DNA from: Talinum fruticosum
Lineage: Eukaryota; Streptophyta; Magnoliopsida; Caryophyllales; Talinaceae
Direction of reading: 5' to 3'
DNA length: 64,000 bases
NCBI GenBank assembly: GCA_021018815.1
Contig: JAITYX010000104.1
Coordinates: 186,001 to 250,000, forward strand
Under the pieces are notes generated by a model. It did not search any database and was not told where the DNA came from. It saw only the letters and a list, made by a program, of their open reading frames with translations. How positions within the stretch are numbered: position 1 is the first letter of the stretch; each line of letters begins with the position of its first letter. Shown in pieces: positions 47,930-59,764 of this stretch. A program made the translations under genes and the position numbers.

Positions 47930-48933
47930 GATTTTTAGGAACAAGTTAGATGAGTCCAGGAATATGGTTAGAAACAAGGCCAAGCTAGTGGCCAAAGGCT
48001 ATAACTAGTAAAAAGGCATAGACTTTGAAGAGACTTTTGCACCTGTTGCCAAATTAGAGGCCATTCACATATTACTTGCTTTTCCACCATACATGTGAAT
48101 GAAATTATATCAAATGGATGTTGAATGTTCATTTCTCTATAGCTATCTCAATGAAAAGGTTTATGTTGAACAACCCTCGGGTTTTGAAAACCTAGATTTT
48201 CCAAACCATGTGTTCAAACATAAAAAACACTTTATGGTCTTGAACAAGCTCCTAGAGCTTGATATGAGAGACTAAGCAAGTTTTTACTTAAAAATGATTT
48301 TAAAAGGGGATTGATTGACAAAACACTTTTACCAAATCTAAAGGCAAGTATTTCATTATAATCCAAATATATACCGACGATAGTTTGTTTGGTGCCACTA
48401 ACGAAAACTTGTCCAAAGAGTTCTCCGACTTGATGAGCAAAGAATTCAAGATGAGCATGATGAGTTAGTTGAAATTTTTCTTGGTCTACAAATCAATCAA
48501 TCAAAGATGACATCTTTATCAACCAAGAAAAGTATTCTAAAGAGCTCCTTATGAAGTATAAGCTTAATCATGTTAAGCATGTAGCTACTCCAATGGCCAC
48601 CAATACTAAATTGGCCTTAGATCCTGAAGATAAGTTAGTAAATGAAAAGGTTTATAAAGGTATGATAAGTTACTTCTCTATCTGGCTGCCAATCATCATG
48701 ACATAATGTTTAGTGTTTGTTTATGTGCCCAATTTCAATCATGTCCTAAAGAGTCTCATCCGACTTACGTGAAAAGGATTTTTAGATACTTACCAGGTTC
48801 TCTAATTCTTGGACTATGGTATCCTAGGGAGTCGATTTTGATATGACTCGGATACACTAATGCGGATTATATCGGTTACAAGGTGGATAGAAAGAACACC
48901 TCCGGTGCATATCAATTCCTTGAGCAATATCAT
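47930..48933 (+). pseudogene. RT and start of RNase H of element C
   Basis: DFEETFAPVAKLEAIHILLAF (48022), KLYQMDVECSF (48105), YVEQPSGFENLDFPNHVFKH (48165) and an RNase H start ADYIGYKVDRKNTSGAYQFL (48863-48921), with frameshifts between. The catalytic RT box is degenerate. Element B cuts the RNase H at 48933. Confidence 0.78.
48929..48933. repeat. Target-site duplication of element B, left (ATCAT)
   Basis: Identical to 62493-62497; host sequence is RNase H of element C. Confidence 0.9.
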
Positions 48934-50521
48934 TGAAGGTTTGCTCGGGGAGAGTCCGAGTTACCCTAGAGGGGGTGAATAGGGTGATGGAAGTTTTTCG
49001 TGGAAACTTTAGCTCTTCTGTCAAAAACAAGACAGAGACAGATTCCGAGTCTATCAACAGGGTTAGAAAAGTTTGGACTCGGAAATGCTATTACGAATGG
49101 ATAAGCAAGATAAGTAAGAGTCGTAGAAGCTGTCCGAGTCTAGAATGAACTCGTAAAGATAACAGTTAGAGATTACATGGAAACCCTCCCGGGGCGAGAA
49201 AACCACGGACCGTGTCAATCCGGACACGAAGTCAAATTCACTATTTTGAGTCCACAAAACACCGTGAACCGATCGAACCCAAGTTGCTCCCTTAGACAAC
49301 TCTATATAAGTTTTCCTAGACTTAGAAATTCCCTTATCTCGATCTAGTACTTCCTAGCTGAGATAACCCTTACAGCTAGGGACAACTAAGCTGAGTTAAC
49401 CCTTACAACTTAGTCAAGGGACCTTACAAAGAATGTAAGAAAGAGTTTGTAATCGAGTACAAGACCTTACAACTCGTAAAGTAATGAATTATAGAGTGGG
49501 AGTTGTAAGTAGACGATTGAAAGTAAATACAATAACTTTGAGCAAGTATGTGTATTAACAATATGTTCGGCAATCTTCAAGTCTTGTGAGGTGGCTTTTA
49601 TTTATAGATAACCAAGCGAGTAGCCGTTATCTTCATCTCGCTGACCGAGAGTCCTCTGCGGACCGTTGATAGAAGCTTTCCGAGTCACTCAGAAAGTATC
49701 CGTTGTAATGTGAATGTTGGACAACGGTTTAACTCTCTTGGAAGTCCCAAAACCATTGGCGGTGTCTCGAAAGATAAGGTGGAAACCACCGTTAAGCTTG
49801 GCGTTCCAGTTTTCCAGATTTGGAAATAGACAGCCACGACACAATCTACTGGGACCGGAGCAGAGAAGGTGAAAAGCCATGTCTGCTGGTGATTTGACGT
49901 TCGAAGCCTAGGTTACTTTTATAGTTTGAAAAGTGTATCCTCGATTGAATAACCTACAAAAGTAAATCAATTTTGGTTCTCAAAGTATAAAATACTTTGG
50001 TCCAAGATTAGACACGAGATAATAAAATAATTACGATAATTAAGCAACCGATTATCTCGAGTCGAAACGAAATGGAATTTTCCGAGTCCAATATCCATGT
50101 AACTCAAAATTCCATCGAGCTAGTCCGAGCAAAGAATCAAGTTAAGTAAAGAGCATCGAGTGAGATAACTTGATATAGACTAAGCAATAATCATACTAAA
50201 AGTGCTGACTATAACATGATAGAACTTATAACTAGAAGTTAGATTCCGAGTGAGAAAAGACGAAATACTAGCCTATTCAATCTGCGATAAATCTGAGTGA
50301 TGCTTGGTCTCGGAACAAAGAACCAGCTTTTCGAGTCACTAACGGATAAGCAAGAAATATAAGAAGTAAGAGTTGTATCACTTAGAGAAGATACTATTTT
50401 ATTCAAAGAAGTTTCGAGATACATAGAATGCCTTGGAATCAAAATTCTATAAGTATGAGATGGTTATACCTGATTCATTTAATGCAACTCGTAAATGCGT
50501 TGAGAAGTGTCCGAGACTTCA
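48934..50521 (-). repeat. 3' LTR of element B
   Basis: Starts TGAAGGTTTGCTCGGGG and ends GAGACTTCA before the PPT; aligns with 60927-62492. Confidence 0.92.
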
Positions 50522-50522
50522 A

Positions 50523-50534
50523 TCTCCCCTTTTT
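50523..50534 (-). other. Polypurine tract of element B
   Basis: AAAAAGGGGAGA on the minus strand next to the 3' LTR. Confidence 0.85.
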
Positions 50535-50875
50535 GATGAAAGGCATTCCAGTCTCGAGACAAAAACTTTGTTAGTAAAAAAATATCGACTCTAAGTAGTT
50601 GCTTATGAAGAAGGTTAAGTAAAGAATTCTCAGTGTATCGGAGCAAGAGGTATATAGTCGAGGCATAAAGTAAGAATGCTTAGCAATGAAATAATGTAAA
50701 CTCGGATAGATTATAAACACGTAAATCATGTGAGAGAAAGCATTAATTCATTGAACTCAACAGAAATTACAAGGATTAAAAGGGAAAACTCCCCTAAACA
50801 AGACAACAAGTTTTTAAGATATTTCTCCCCTTGCCTTTTAACAAAAACAACAAAAAGAAGGGAAGAAAAGAACAA

Positions 50876-52590
50876 TTAGTGCAACGTAGTTGTCCGGACA
50901 AAAGAAATAGAAATAAAAAATCTATCTCGAAAGAAGAATCGCAGACCGAGGAATTGTGACTCAGGTGCATGGCGACTACGAGGGAGAGGGAGATTTCGAG
51001 TGGAGGCGGAGGGAGCGGAGGTTCGCCAAGCGCCGATATGATCTTGACGATATGCTTGAGCGCGGCGAAGGGAGAACCGGTATGATCGTCGGGGCTCGGC
51101 TCCGAGTGGCCGACCCGGAGTGAGTGGATCGAGGGGTTCTTCCCTTGGAACCTCGGTAGCTGGAGGGGGTTGCTCTGTCCGACCCGCTGGTGTAGCTAGG
51201 TCCTCTCGACCCACCCGGCATCGCTGTCCGAGCCGAGTACCGCTATTTGAGCTTGTGGAGCGCTCGACCCTCGGCCAGTTCCCACATCTTCTTCGTGGTG
51301 TTCCTTCCCTTGCTCGGATGGACTCGCCTCAGCCGCAGGGTCCTCGGCGTCTCGCTGCTTCGCATCTGCAGCCTTCTTCTTCTTCATCCCCGCCGTCCGA
51401 GGAGGTCGGACTCGGGCTCGAAGACGCTTCGGACACGTCCGAGTCATCATGGTCCTGAGCCGCCTTGGACCTTCTCTCTCCGAGGAGCTCGACCAGCTCC
51501 TTCGCTCCTTTACCAGTTCCCTCTTCTCAAGAACTAGAGACTGCCTGCTCTCGGATGTGGGATTGACCAGTCTTGTGGTTGATGGTCGATTTTGGAGAAC
51601 AAGTTTGAAAGACCGGAGCATGTCTCCGAAATAAGAGGACAGGGAGCCGATCGTGTCCATAAAAACGGGGACAAGAGAGCAGAGAGAGATTTTGAGGCAC
51701 CCGAGGTGGAGGCACCACCAGGTGGAGAGGGGAGAGAGAGAGGGTGGATTTCGAGTCCGAGGTAGAGAGGAGGCCTCGGCTTCGAGTTATGAACCCGCAC
51801 ACCGGGGTTAATTTCCGGTATCCGTACCCTCGCAGTTCCTTTTTGCCGACAACAACGGCAACCTCGGACACAACGTTTGGGTCCGAGGGGAGAGGAACTT
51901 GGAATTGTTTGAAGACAAGGGTCGAAGAGCACCGAAAGGAAGGGAGGTGTTCTTCTTGGATTGAAGTTGAGCTGGCACAGCGGCCATCCGCTCAATGATG
52001 GAGGGGAAGAGGTCTACTTCGTAGCCCTCAAGAATGTCAAAGAGAGCTTTGAGGTGCTTGGAGTTGGGGTTCTCCTGGCTGGAATGATGTGAGAAAAAGG
52101 TTCTCATCAGCAGAAATCACGTAAGGCGAGCTTCGACTTCAACCGAGTCACGTAAAAGTTTTTCGGGACTCGGGGAACTCTTTGGTGAATTTTTCAAAGA
52201 AGTCGTCGGCGACTTCAGTGAAAGGAATGGGGTTGCTGTTCAAGAAGAGAGAGGAGACCTTGAACAAGCGGTGGAGGAGAGAGGTGTTTAGTCGAACGGT
52301 TATGTTCGAACCCCGGAGGTTAGAACATTTTCGGAGTAGGTGAGGTGAGTGTAGAACACGTAAACGAGTTCGGGATAGATGAACTCGCTGAAGCACATAA
52401 GGTTGTATGCTCCGGTGGTTTGAATGTGGGACAACCAAGAAAATTTGGTTGTGGGAAAGAACTTGTCGTCCAGCGCAAGATGCTTGGGTGACAAAGGGTT
52501 TGGAGGGGGTGGAGCTTTCCGGCGTTTTGGTGCGAGGCTTTTGGAAGAGGAGGAGACCTGGAAGTCGGGATGGTTACCTCTTTTAGGAAT
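50876..52590 (-). pseudogene. Third ORF of element B, copy 1 (promoter-distal, with full C-terminal tail)
   Basis: Minus-strand blocks: IPKRGNHPDFRVSSSS where A and D have the start Met, FSEFIYPELVYVFYTHLTYS, LLHRLFKVSSLFLNSNPIPF, DDFFEKFTKEFPESRKTF, ALFDILEGYEVDLFPSIIER, a proline-rich middle, FGDMLRSFKLVLQN, then a basic KERRSW segment and an acidic Lys/Glu/Ala-rich tail. Only this copy keeps the tail. Frame changes occur between blocks. The usual ATG is ATT at 52588-52590, so translation would need another start. Confidence 0.65.
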
Positions 52591-52835
52591 TTTGAGAGAA
52601 GGAAGGAAAGATGAAACTTTCGAGTAGGAAAGAGAAGGAGATGTAGAAGAGAAGAAACGAAAAAGGTGTAGAAGAAAAAGATGAGAGCAGATCGAAACTT
52701 ACGAGAGATGGCTTCTTCGACGCTTGCGAAGTTCAAGGATGACTGTTCACGTAGTAATCTTCCGCGAAAAGTTTCCTTTGAGAGAGATGGAGTTTAGAGT
52801 ACCGAGACGAAGATGAATAGACGCTATTTATAGAA
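52591..52835 (-). promoter_or_regulatory. Internal promoter and leader, unit 1 of element B
   Basis: TATAAATA at 52825-52832 within TTCTATAAATAGCG, a CT-rich leader, and a GTAAGT donor-like site at 52697-52702. Confidence 0.55.
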
Positions 52836-52882
52836 AATAAGCGCGCCCGTCAACTATTCGTTAAATATAACTCCGTTCGACT

Positions 52883-53929
52883 CTCGGATGTGGGATTGAC
52901 CGAGTCTTGTGGTTGATGGTCAGATTTTGGAGAACAAGTTTGAAAGACCGGAGCATGTCTCCGAAATAAGAGGACAGGGAGCCGATCGTGTCCATAAAAA
53001 CGGGGGACAAGAGAGCAGAGAGAGATTTTGAGGCACCTGAGGTGGAGGCACCACCAGGTGGAGAGGGGAGAGAGAGAGGGGTGGATTTCCGAGTCCGAGG
53101 TAGAGAGGAGGCCTCGGCTCGAGTTATGAACCCGGACACCGGGGTTAATTTCCTGGTATCCGTACCCTCGCAGCTTCCTTTTGCCGACAACAACGGCAAC
53201 CTCGGACACAACGTTTGGGTCCGAGGGGAGAGGAACTTGGAATTGTTTGAAGACAAGGGTCGAAGAGCACCGAAAGGAAAGGAGGTGTTCTTCTTGGATT
53301 GAAGTTGAGTTGGCACAGCGGCCATCCGCTCAATGATGGAGGGGAAGAGGTCTACTTCGTAGCCCTCAAGAATGTCAAAGAGAGCTTTGAGGTGCTTGGA
53401 GTTGGGGTTCTCCTGGCTGGAATGATGTGAGAAAAAGGTTCTCATCGGCAGAAATCACGAAGGCGAGCTTCGACTTCAACCGAGTCACGTAAAAGTTTTT
53501 CGGGACTCGGGGAACTCTTTGGTGAATTTTTCAAAGAAGTCGTCGGCGACTTCAAGTGAAAGGAATGGGGTTGCTGTTCAAGAAGAGAGAGGAGACCTTG
53601 AACAAGCGGTGGAGGAGAGAGGTGTTTAGTCGAACGGTTATGTTCGAACCCCGGAGGTTAGAACATTTTCGGAGTAGGTGAGGTGAGTGTAGAACACGTA
53701 AACGAGTTCGGGATAGATGAACTCGCTGAAGCACATAAGGTTGTATGCTCCGGTGGTTTGAATGTGGGACAACCAAGAAAATTTGGTTGTGGGAAAGAAC
53801 TTGTCGTCCAGACGCAAGATGCTTGGGTGACAAAGGGTTTGGAGGGGTGGAGCTTTCACGGCGTTTTGGTGCGAGGCTTTTGGAAGAGGAGGAGACCCGG
53901 AAGTCGGGATGGTTACCTCTTTTAGGAAT
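52883..53929 (-). pseudogene. Third ORF of element B, copy 2 (tail-less)
   Basis: Carries the same N-terminal and middle blocks as copy 1, but runs at 52883 into the promoter end of unit 1 and stops there after a few novel residues, losing the basic and acidic tail. The start position is ATT (53927-53929). Confidence 0.65.
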
Positions 53930-54175
53930 TTTGAGAGAAGGAAGGAAAGATGAAACTTTCGAGTAGGAAAGAGAAGGAGATGTAGAAGAGAAGAAACGAA
54001 AAAAGGTGTAGAAGAAAAAGATGAGAGCAGATCGAAACTTACGAGAGATGGCTTCTTCGACGCTTGCGAAGTTCAAGGATGACTGTTCACGTAGTAATCT
54101 TCCGCGAAAAGTTTCCTTTGAGAGAGATGGAGTTTAGAGTACCGAGACGAAGATGAATAGACGCTATTTATAGAA
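53930..54175 (-). promoter_or_regulatory. Internal promoter and leader, unit 2 of element B
   Basis: TATAAATA at 54165-54172 and the same GTAAGT-containing CT-rich leader as unit 1. Confidence 0.55.
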
Positions 54176-54222
54176 AATAAGCGCGCCCGTCAACTATTCG
54201 TTAAATATAACTCCGTTCGACT

Positions 54223-55268
54223 CTCGGATGTGGGATTGACCAGTCTTGTGGTTGATGGTCAGATTTTGGAGAACAAGTTTGAAAGACCGGAGCATGTCTA
54301 CGAAATAAGAGGACAGGGAGCCGATCGTGTCCATAAAAACGGGGACAAGAGAGCAGAGAGAGATTTTGAGGCACCCGAGGTGGAGGCACCACCAGGTGGA
54401 GAGGGAGAGAGAGAGGGGTGGATTTCGAGTCCGAGGTAGAGAGGAGGCCTCGGTTCCGAGTTATGAACCCGGACACCGGGGTTAATTTCTCGGTATCCGT
54501 ACCCTCGCAGTTCCTTTTGCCGACAACAACGGCAACCTCGGACACAACGTTTGGAGTCCGAGGGGAGAGGAACTTGGAATTGTTTGAAGACAAGGGTCGA
54601 AGAGCACCGAAAGGAAGGGAGGTGTTCTTCTTGGATTGAAGTTGAGTTGGCACAGCGGCCATCCGCTCAATGATGGAGGGGAAGAGGTCTACTTCGTAGC
54701 CCTCAAGAATGTCAAAGAGAGCTTTGAGGTGCTTGGAGTTGGGGTTCTCCTGGCTGGAATGATGTGAGAAAAAGGTTCTCATCGGCAGAAATCACGAAGG
54801 CGAGCTTCGACTTCAACCGAGTCACGAAAAGTTTTTTCGGGACTCGGGGAACTCTTTGGTGAATTTTTCAAAGAAGTCGTCGGCGACTTCGAGTGAAAGG
54901 AATGGGGTTGCTGTTCAAGAAGAGAGAGGAGACCTTGAACAAGCGGTGGAGGAGAGAGGTGTTTAGTCGAACAGTTATGTTCCGAACCCCGGAGGTTAGA
55001 ACATTTTCGGAGTAGGTGAGGTGAGTGTAGAACACGTAAACGAGTTCGGGATAGATGAACTCGCTGAAGCACATAAGGTTGTATGCTCCGGTGGTTTGAA
55101 TGTGGGACAACCAAGAAAATTTGGTTGTGGGAAAGAACTTGTCGTCCAGACGCAAGATGTCTGGGTGACAAAGGGTTTGGAGGGGGTGGAGCTTTACGGC
55201 GTTTTGGTGCGAGGCTTTTGGAAGAGGAGGAGACACTGGAAGTCGGGATGGTTACCTCTTTTAGGAAT
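54223..55268 (-). pseudogene. Third ORF of element B, copy 3 (promoter-proximal, tail-less)
   Basis: First copy in the direction of transcription, directly after pol. Blocks as in copy 2, with the same junction ending. The start position is ATT (55266-55268). Confidence 0.65.
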
Positions 55269-55516
55269 TTTGAGAGAAGGAAGGAAAGATGAAACTTTCG
55301 AGTAGGAAAGAGAAGGAGATGTAGAAGAGAAGAAACGAAAAAAGGTGTAGAAGAAAAAGATGAGAGCAGATCGAAACTTACGAGAGATGGCTTCTTCGAC
55401 GCTTGCAGAAGTTCAAGGATGACTGTTCACGTAGTAATCTTCCGCGAAAAGTTTCCTTTGAGAGAGATGGAGTTTAGAGTACTCGAGACGAAGATGAATA
55501 GACGCTATTTATAGAA
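55269..55516 (-). promoter_or_regulatory. Internal promoter and leader, unit 3 of element B
   Basis: TATAAATA at 55506-55513 with the same leader. This one corresponds to the single promoter of element A. Confidence 0.55.
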
Positions 55517-55752
55517 AATAAGCGCGCCCGTCAACTATTCGTTAAATATAACTCCGTTCGACTCGGCTTGTCCATCGATCAGCAAAGACCGATGTGATGG
55601 TTCTCTTCAACGGTTAAGATTTCAGCGGTTAGAGATCCACGGCTAATATCCGATCACAGCGCTCGAGAGAGAAAGAGAAAGATTTTGAAAATATGATCCG
55701 AAACTCTCCACCGATCTAGAGATAGTTTCGAAAATTTGAAGTCCAAGTTTCT

Positions 55753-56400
55753 CTATGTCCGAGTTTGACTCGGATAGGTTTCGAGTGACTCGAAACATGA
55801 AATAACTACCAGCCCAAGTATCACCGAATCAACCGAGCTAATGGTTATTAATGGTGAAAGCACATAACATAGAATTATGCAATGAATAAGAATAGCACAT
55901 AAGTAAGCATTTAACATACCAAGCTCATTCCGAATAAAGCAAAATTGATCTTCACCAAGAGGCTTGGTCAAGATTTCAGCTAATTGAAGATTAGTAGGAA
56001 TGAACTCAAGTTCAATATCACCTTTTCCGAGTGATCGCGTAGGAAGTGATATCCGACCTCGATATGCTTTGTTTTCGAATGCTTGGACAGGGTTCTTGGT
56101 GATGCTAATTATGCTTTGGTTGTCACACTTGATTGGTACTTATTTGAATGATAGTCCAAGATCTTTCAAGTGTTGCATTATCCAGAGAATTTGAGCGCAA
56201 CAAGCTCCAGACTGCAATATATTCAGACTTCAGCAGTTGATAGAGCTACCGAGTTCCGCTTCTTTGAGTGCCAAGATATTAGGGATTGACCCGAAATTGG
56301 CACGCTCCGGATGTGCTCTTTCAATCAACTTTGTATCCTGCGTAGTCCGCGTCTCGAGTATCCGAGAAAGAGTCGGTTCCGAGTCTCTCGGAATACCATA
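55753..56400 (-). pseudogene. RNase H of element B
   Basis: Minus-strand end KPLGEDQFCFIRNELGMLNA and, in other frames, the SLISWHSKKQ-type and KCDNQS-type blocks. The stop found in A after MLNA is absent, so the frame runs on to 55753. Confidence 0.8.
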
Positions 56401-56609
56401 GACCTAAATTCTAAGTGCCTACAAGATATCTCGAATATTCTCTTCACCGCGAGTGAGATGTGATTCTTTTGGATTAGCTTAAAATCTTGCGCATAGACAA
56501 ACACCGAACATTATATCCGGCTCGCTGGAAGTAAGATATAGTAAAGATCCAATCATACCTCGATAGAGTTTTTGATCTATCGCTTTACCTTTCTCGTCCG
56601 AGTCAAGCT

Positions 56610-57440
56610 TTATACTCGCTCGCTCATGGGAGTAGATGTGTGCTTTGCATCTTGAAGTTTGTATTTCTTCAACAATTCCTTGGTATACTTAGATTGATGA
56701 ACAAAGATCCCATCCTTGTCTTGTTTGATTTGTAAGCTAAGGAAGAAATTAAGTTCCCCATAATGCTCATTTGGAATTCTTGACTCATCAACTCGGAAAA
56801 TTCTCAGCACGTGAAACTCATTAGTAGCATCGAAAATAATATCATCAACATAGATTTGAACAATAAGGAAATCTTTCCCCTTGGTCTTTATGAAGAGAGT
56901 CTTGTCGATCCGACCTCTTTTAAAATCATTATGAACCAAGAAGCTACTCAGTCTTTCATACCAAACTCGAGGTGCTTGTTTAAGACCATAGAGAGCCTTT
57001 TGAAGTTTGAAAACTTGATTTGGAAATTATGAGTTTTCAAAACCAGGAGGTCTGCTCCACATAGACTTCTTCAATAAAACCATTGAGAAATGCACACTTA
57101 ACATCCATTTGATATAACTTAATATGCATGCTGGATGCAAATGCCAACAAGTATTCTAATGGCTTCAATTCAGCTACAGTGCAAGGGTTTCCCCACAATC
57201 AATTCCTTCTTCTTGATTATATCCCTGAGCCATAAGTCTAGCCTTATTTCGACTATCACACCACCCTCATCCAGCTTTGTTCTTGAAAACCCATTTGGTT
57301 CCTATAACTGGGTGGCCGAAGGTCGGTTGGTCGAGTCCGGACTTGGTTTCTCTCGAATTGATTGAGTTCCTCTTGCATGGCCTCTACCCATTCAGGTTCA
57401 TTAAGGGCCTCTAGTGCATTTTTGAGTTCGATTAATGAAA
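56610..57440 (-). pseudogene. Reverse transcriptase of element B
   Basis: YVDDIIFDATNEF catalytic block near 56830-56870, RIDKTLFIKTKGKDFLIVQI before it and ELNFFLSLQIKQDKDGIFVHQ after it. Upstream blocks are frame-shifted. Confidence 0.83.
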
Positions 57441-57643
57441 TGAATGCGGTGAATGCACATAGATTATGTAGAGAGGAACGAGTTCTTACCCCAGATGTTG
57501 ATGTCGAGAGTATGTTCTTTAGTGGATGACTAAAAGTAAACTTGAATGCTTTACCTATTCTCCGATTTACGAGATTTGTGGGTTGAACCGCTTGATCTTG
57601 TTCCGAGTGATCTTCTTCATTGGCTTGTTCGTTACGAGTGACC

Positions 57644-58640
57644 TCATTTTGAGCGAGGTTGAGTCCGAGTCTTTGTAGTCTCGGCTTCGTCATCATCTCT
57701 ACCGAGCTTCGGTTCCGAGTATGACGACTCACTTGGCTTTTCCTGTTCAAACTCATCAAACACTACGTGGATGCTTTCTTCCACTTTGTTAGTTCTTTTG
57801 TTAAAGACACGATAAGCTTTACTATGTGAAGAGTAACCCAGAAAAATACCTTCATCTAACCTAGCATCAAACTTGGTCAGGTGATCCTTACGATTATTGT
57901 GAATAAAACACTTGCAACCAAAGGGCTTAAAGTATGAGATGTTTGGCTTCTTCCCTTTGTAGAGCTCGTAGGGTGTTTTCTTCGAATGGGTCCGATGAGG
58001 CATCTGTTCAAAGTGTAGTTAGGCTGTGTTGATTGCCTCGACCTGTAAATAGTAAGGCAAGTTGTGCTCAATCATCATCGTCCTTGCTATTTCTTCAAGG
58101 GTTCTGTTCTTTCTCTCTACTACTCCATTCCGTTGAGGAGTTCTTGGTGCCGAGAAGTTGTGAGAGATTCCATTCCGATCGCGGAACTCGAGAATTCCGA
58201 GTAGTCGAACTCCCTTCCATGGTCGGTTCGAATCCTTTGAATCCGAGTCCGAGACTCAACTTGAATCTTTCTACGAGCTTGCTGAACTCCTTGAATGCTT
58301 CATTTTTATGCTTGAGAAAACACACCCAGGTAAATCTTGAAAAGTCATCAATAATGACAAGAATGTAGGATTTACCTCCGAGGCTCTTCACTGGAATTTC
58401 ACCGCATAGATCCATATGTAGCAGTTCAAGCACCTTTGATGTCGAAACAGTCTTGAGAGACTTGAATGAGGATCCGACCTGTTTCCCCTTGTACATGCTT
58501 CACAAACTTTGTCTTTCTCAAAAACACGATTAGGTAAACCCTTAACTGCACTCATGAGATGCCGACTTTTTGATAGTATGCATGCTAATATGACCTAATC
58601 TACGATGCCAAGACCATGAATCATCATGAAGAGATGCTTT
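57644..58640 (-). pseudogene. Integrase of element B
   Basis: LELLHMDLCGEIPVKSLGGK, VIIDDFSRFTWVCFLKHKNE (58310-58400) and the C-terminal GCKCFIHNNRKDH and DEGIFLGYSSHSKAYRVFN blocks. The N-terminal zinc site lies at 58500-58640 across frame changes. Confidence 0.84.
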
Positions 58641-58689
58641 TAAGCAAGATAAATTCTGGCTTGGGTCGAAAGAGGAATGATATAAGTGT

Positions 58690-59060
58690 TACTTGGATCT
58701 CTTACCCGAGAGCTTTACCTCTTTGGTGAGCTTTACCTCTTTTGGTGGTCTCATCCGAGATGTAGCACTTAGATTGAGTGAATCTTACCTCCGACCTTTG
58801 TCGCATAGCTCGGGAGATGCTAAGCGGATTGTATTTTAGTCCTTTGACAATGTAGACTGGGCTCACCAGATTGCTTCCATTTCCAATCTTGCCAATACCC
58901 ACTATCTTGCCTTTGCAGTCATCTTCAAAAGTCACTTTTCCTCCTTTGTATGATTCTAGCTCGGAAAAGAGTCCTTGGTCACCCGACATGTGTCGTGAAC
59001 ATCCGCTGTCCAGTACCAATGTCCTTTTGATCTTTTCCGAGTGACTTGCAAAACGGAGAG
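58690..59060 (-). pseudogene. Protease and pre-integrase region of element B
   Basis: LDSGCSRHMSGDQGLFSEL at the start of the 58702-59019 frame, then GKVTFEDDCKGKIVGIGKIG and VSPVYIVKGLKYNPLSISR. Confidence 0.8.
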
Positions 59061-59764
59061 AATCTAACCCTTCTCACTTCCTCTAACGAACCCAAGTAAC
59101 ATTCCTTACCGTGGTCCTTTTCGAGGAAGAATGTGTCTCGGAACCCGCATTTGAATGACTTTGGGTTTTGTCGATTCTAAGTCTTCCTCTCGGAGAACCG
59201 AGTCCGTGTCTCTTTCTTTTTGAAAATTTTTCCTTTTGAAACAGGAGAGAATGGTTTCTTTTTGTAAATAGTTCGGGCTTAGTCCTCCCTTCATTTCGTG
59301 AATGGGACCGTGCTCGGCTTTCCCGAACTTTACAGCTTTGGAATCCTTTTGAACAATTCTGAGTAGGAATTGGATTCTTCCTCTTTGTTGAAACCAAGAC
59401 CTTCTTTTCGAAAAGAGACACATTGTGATCCTAAGAGCATGTCAAGGTTCTTCCGACCTTGAGTAAACTTTAAAACCAGATCTTGAGACTCAGTGAGCTT
59501 TCTTTTTACTTGCTCATTTTCTTTCTCGAGCAGCTCGGACTCGGCCTCATTAGATTGAGCACTAGTCTTGAGTTCTCCGAATGAGAGTCTCGGCTTTTGT
59601 AATTCATTTTTCAAAGAAGTGCTCTCGAAGTAATTAACTCAAGTTGTTCTTTGAAATGAGAAGAATTAGAATTGGACTTTTCTTCCAAAGTAAAAATATA
59701 CTTAGCTAAATCAACTTTGGAGAACTTAAGAAAGTATTCGATTACCTCCCGAGGATTTGTTTCC

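Larger units (their letters stand above)
51550..55561 (-). repeat. Tandem triplication of the promoter plus third-ORF module, about 1.34 kb x 3
   Basis: Three consecutive units begin CTCGGATGTGGGATTGACC at 51550, 52883 and 54223 and end CTCCGTTCGA before the next CTCGG; periods are 1333, 1340 and 1339 bp. Each unit holds one TATA box, one leader and the N-terminal and middle part of the third ORF. The outer edge after unit 3 reads CTCGGCTTGTCC, so CTCGG is a 5-bp microhomology between the two ends of the unit. Elements A and D have a single copy. Units are nearly identical. Confidence 0.92.

Noticed and set aside
58230..58262. GGTTCGAATC box considered as tRNA T-loop
   Set aside because: It lies in the integrase coding strand of element B and no cloverleaf can be drawn around it.
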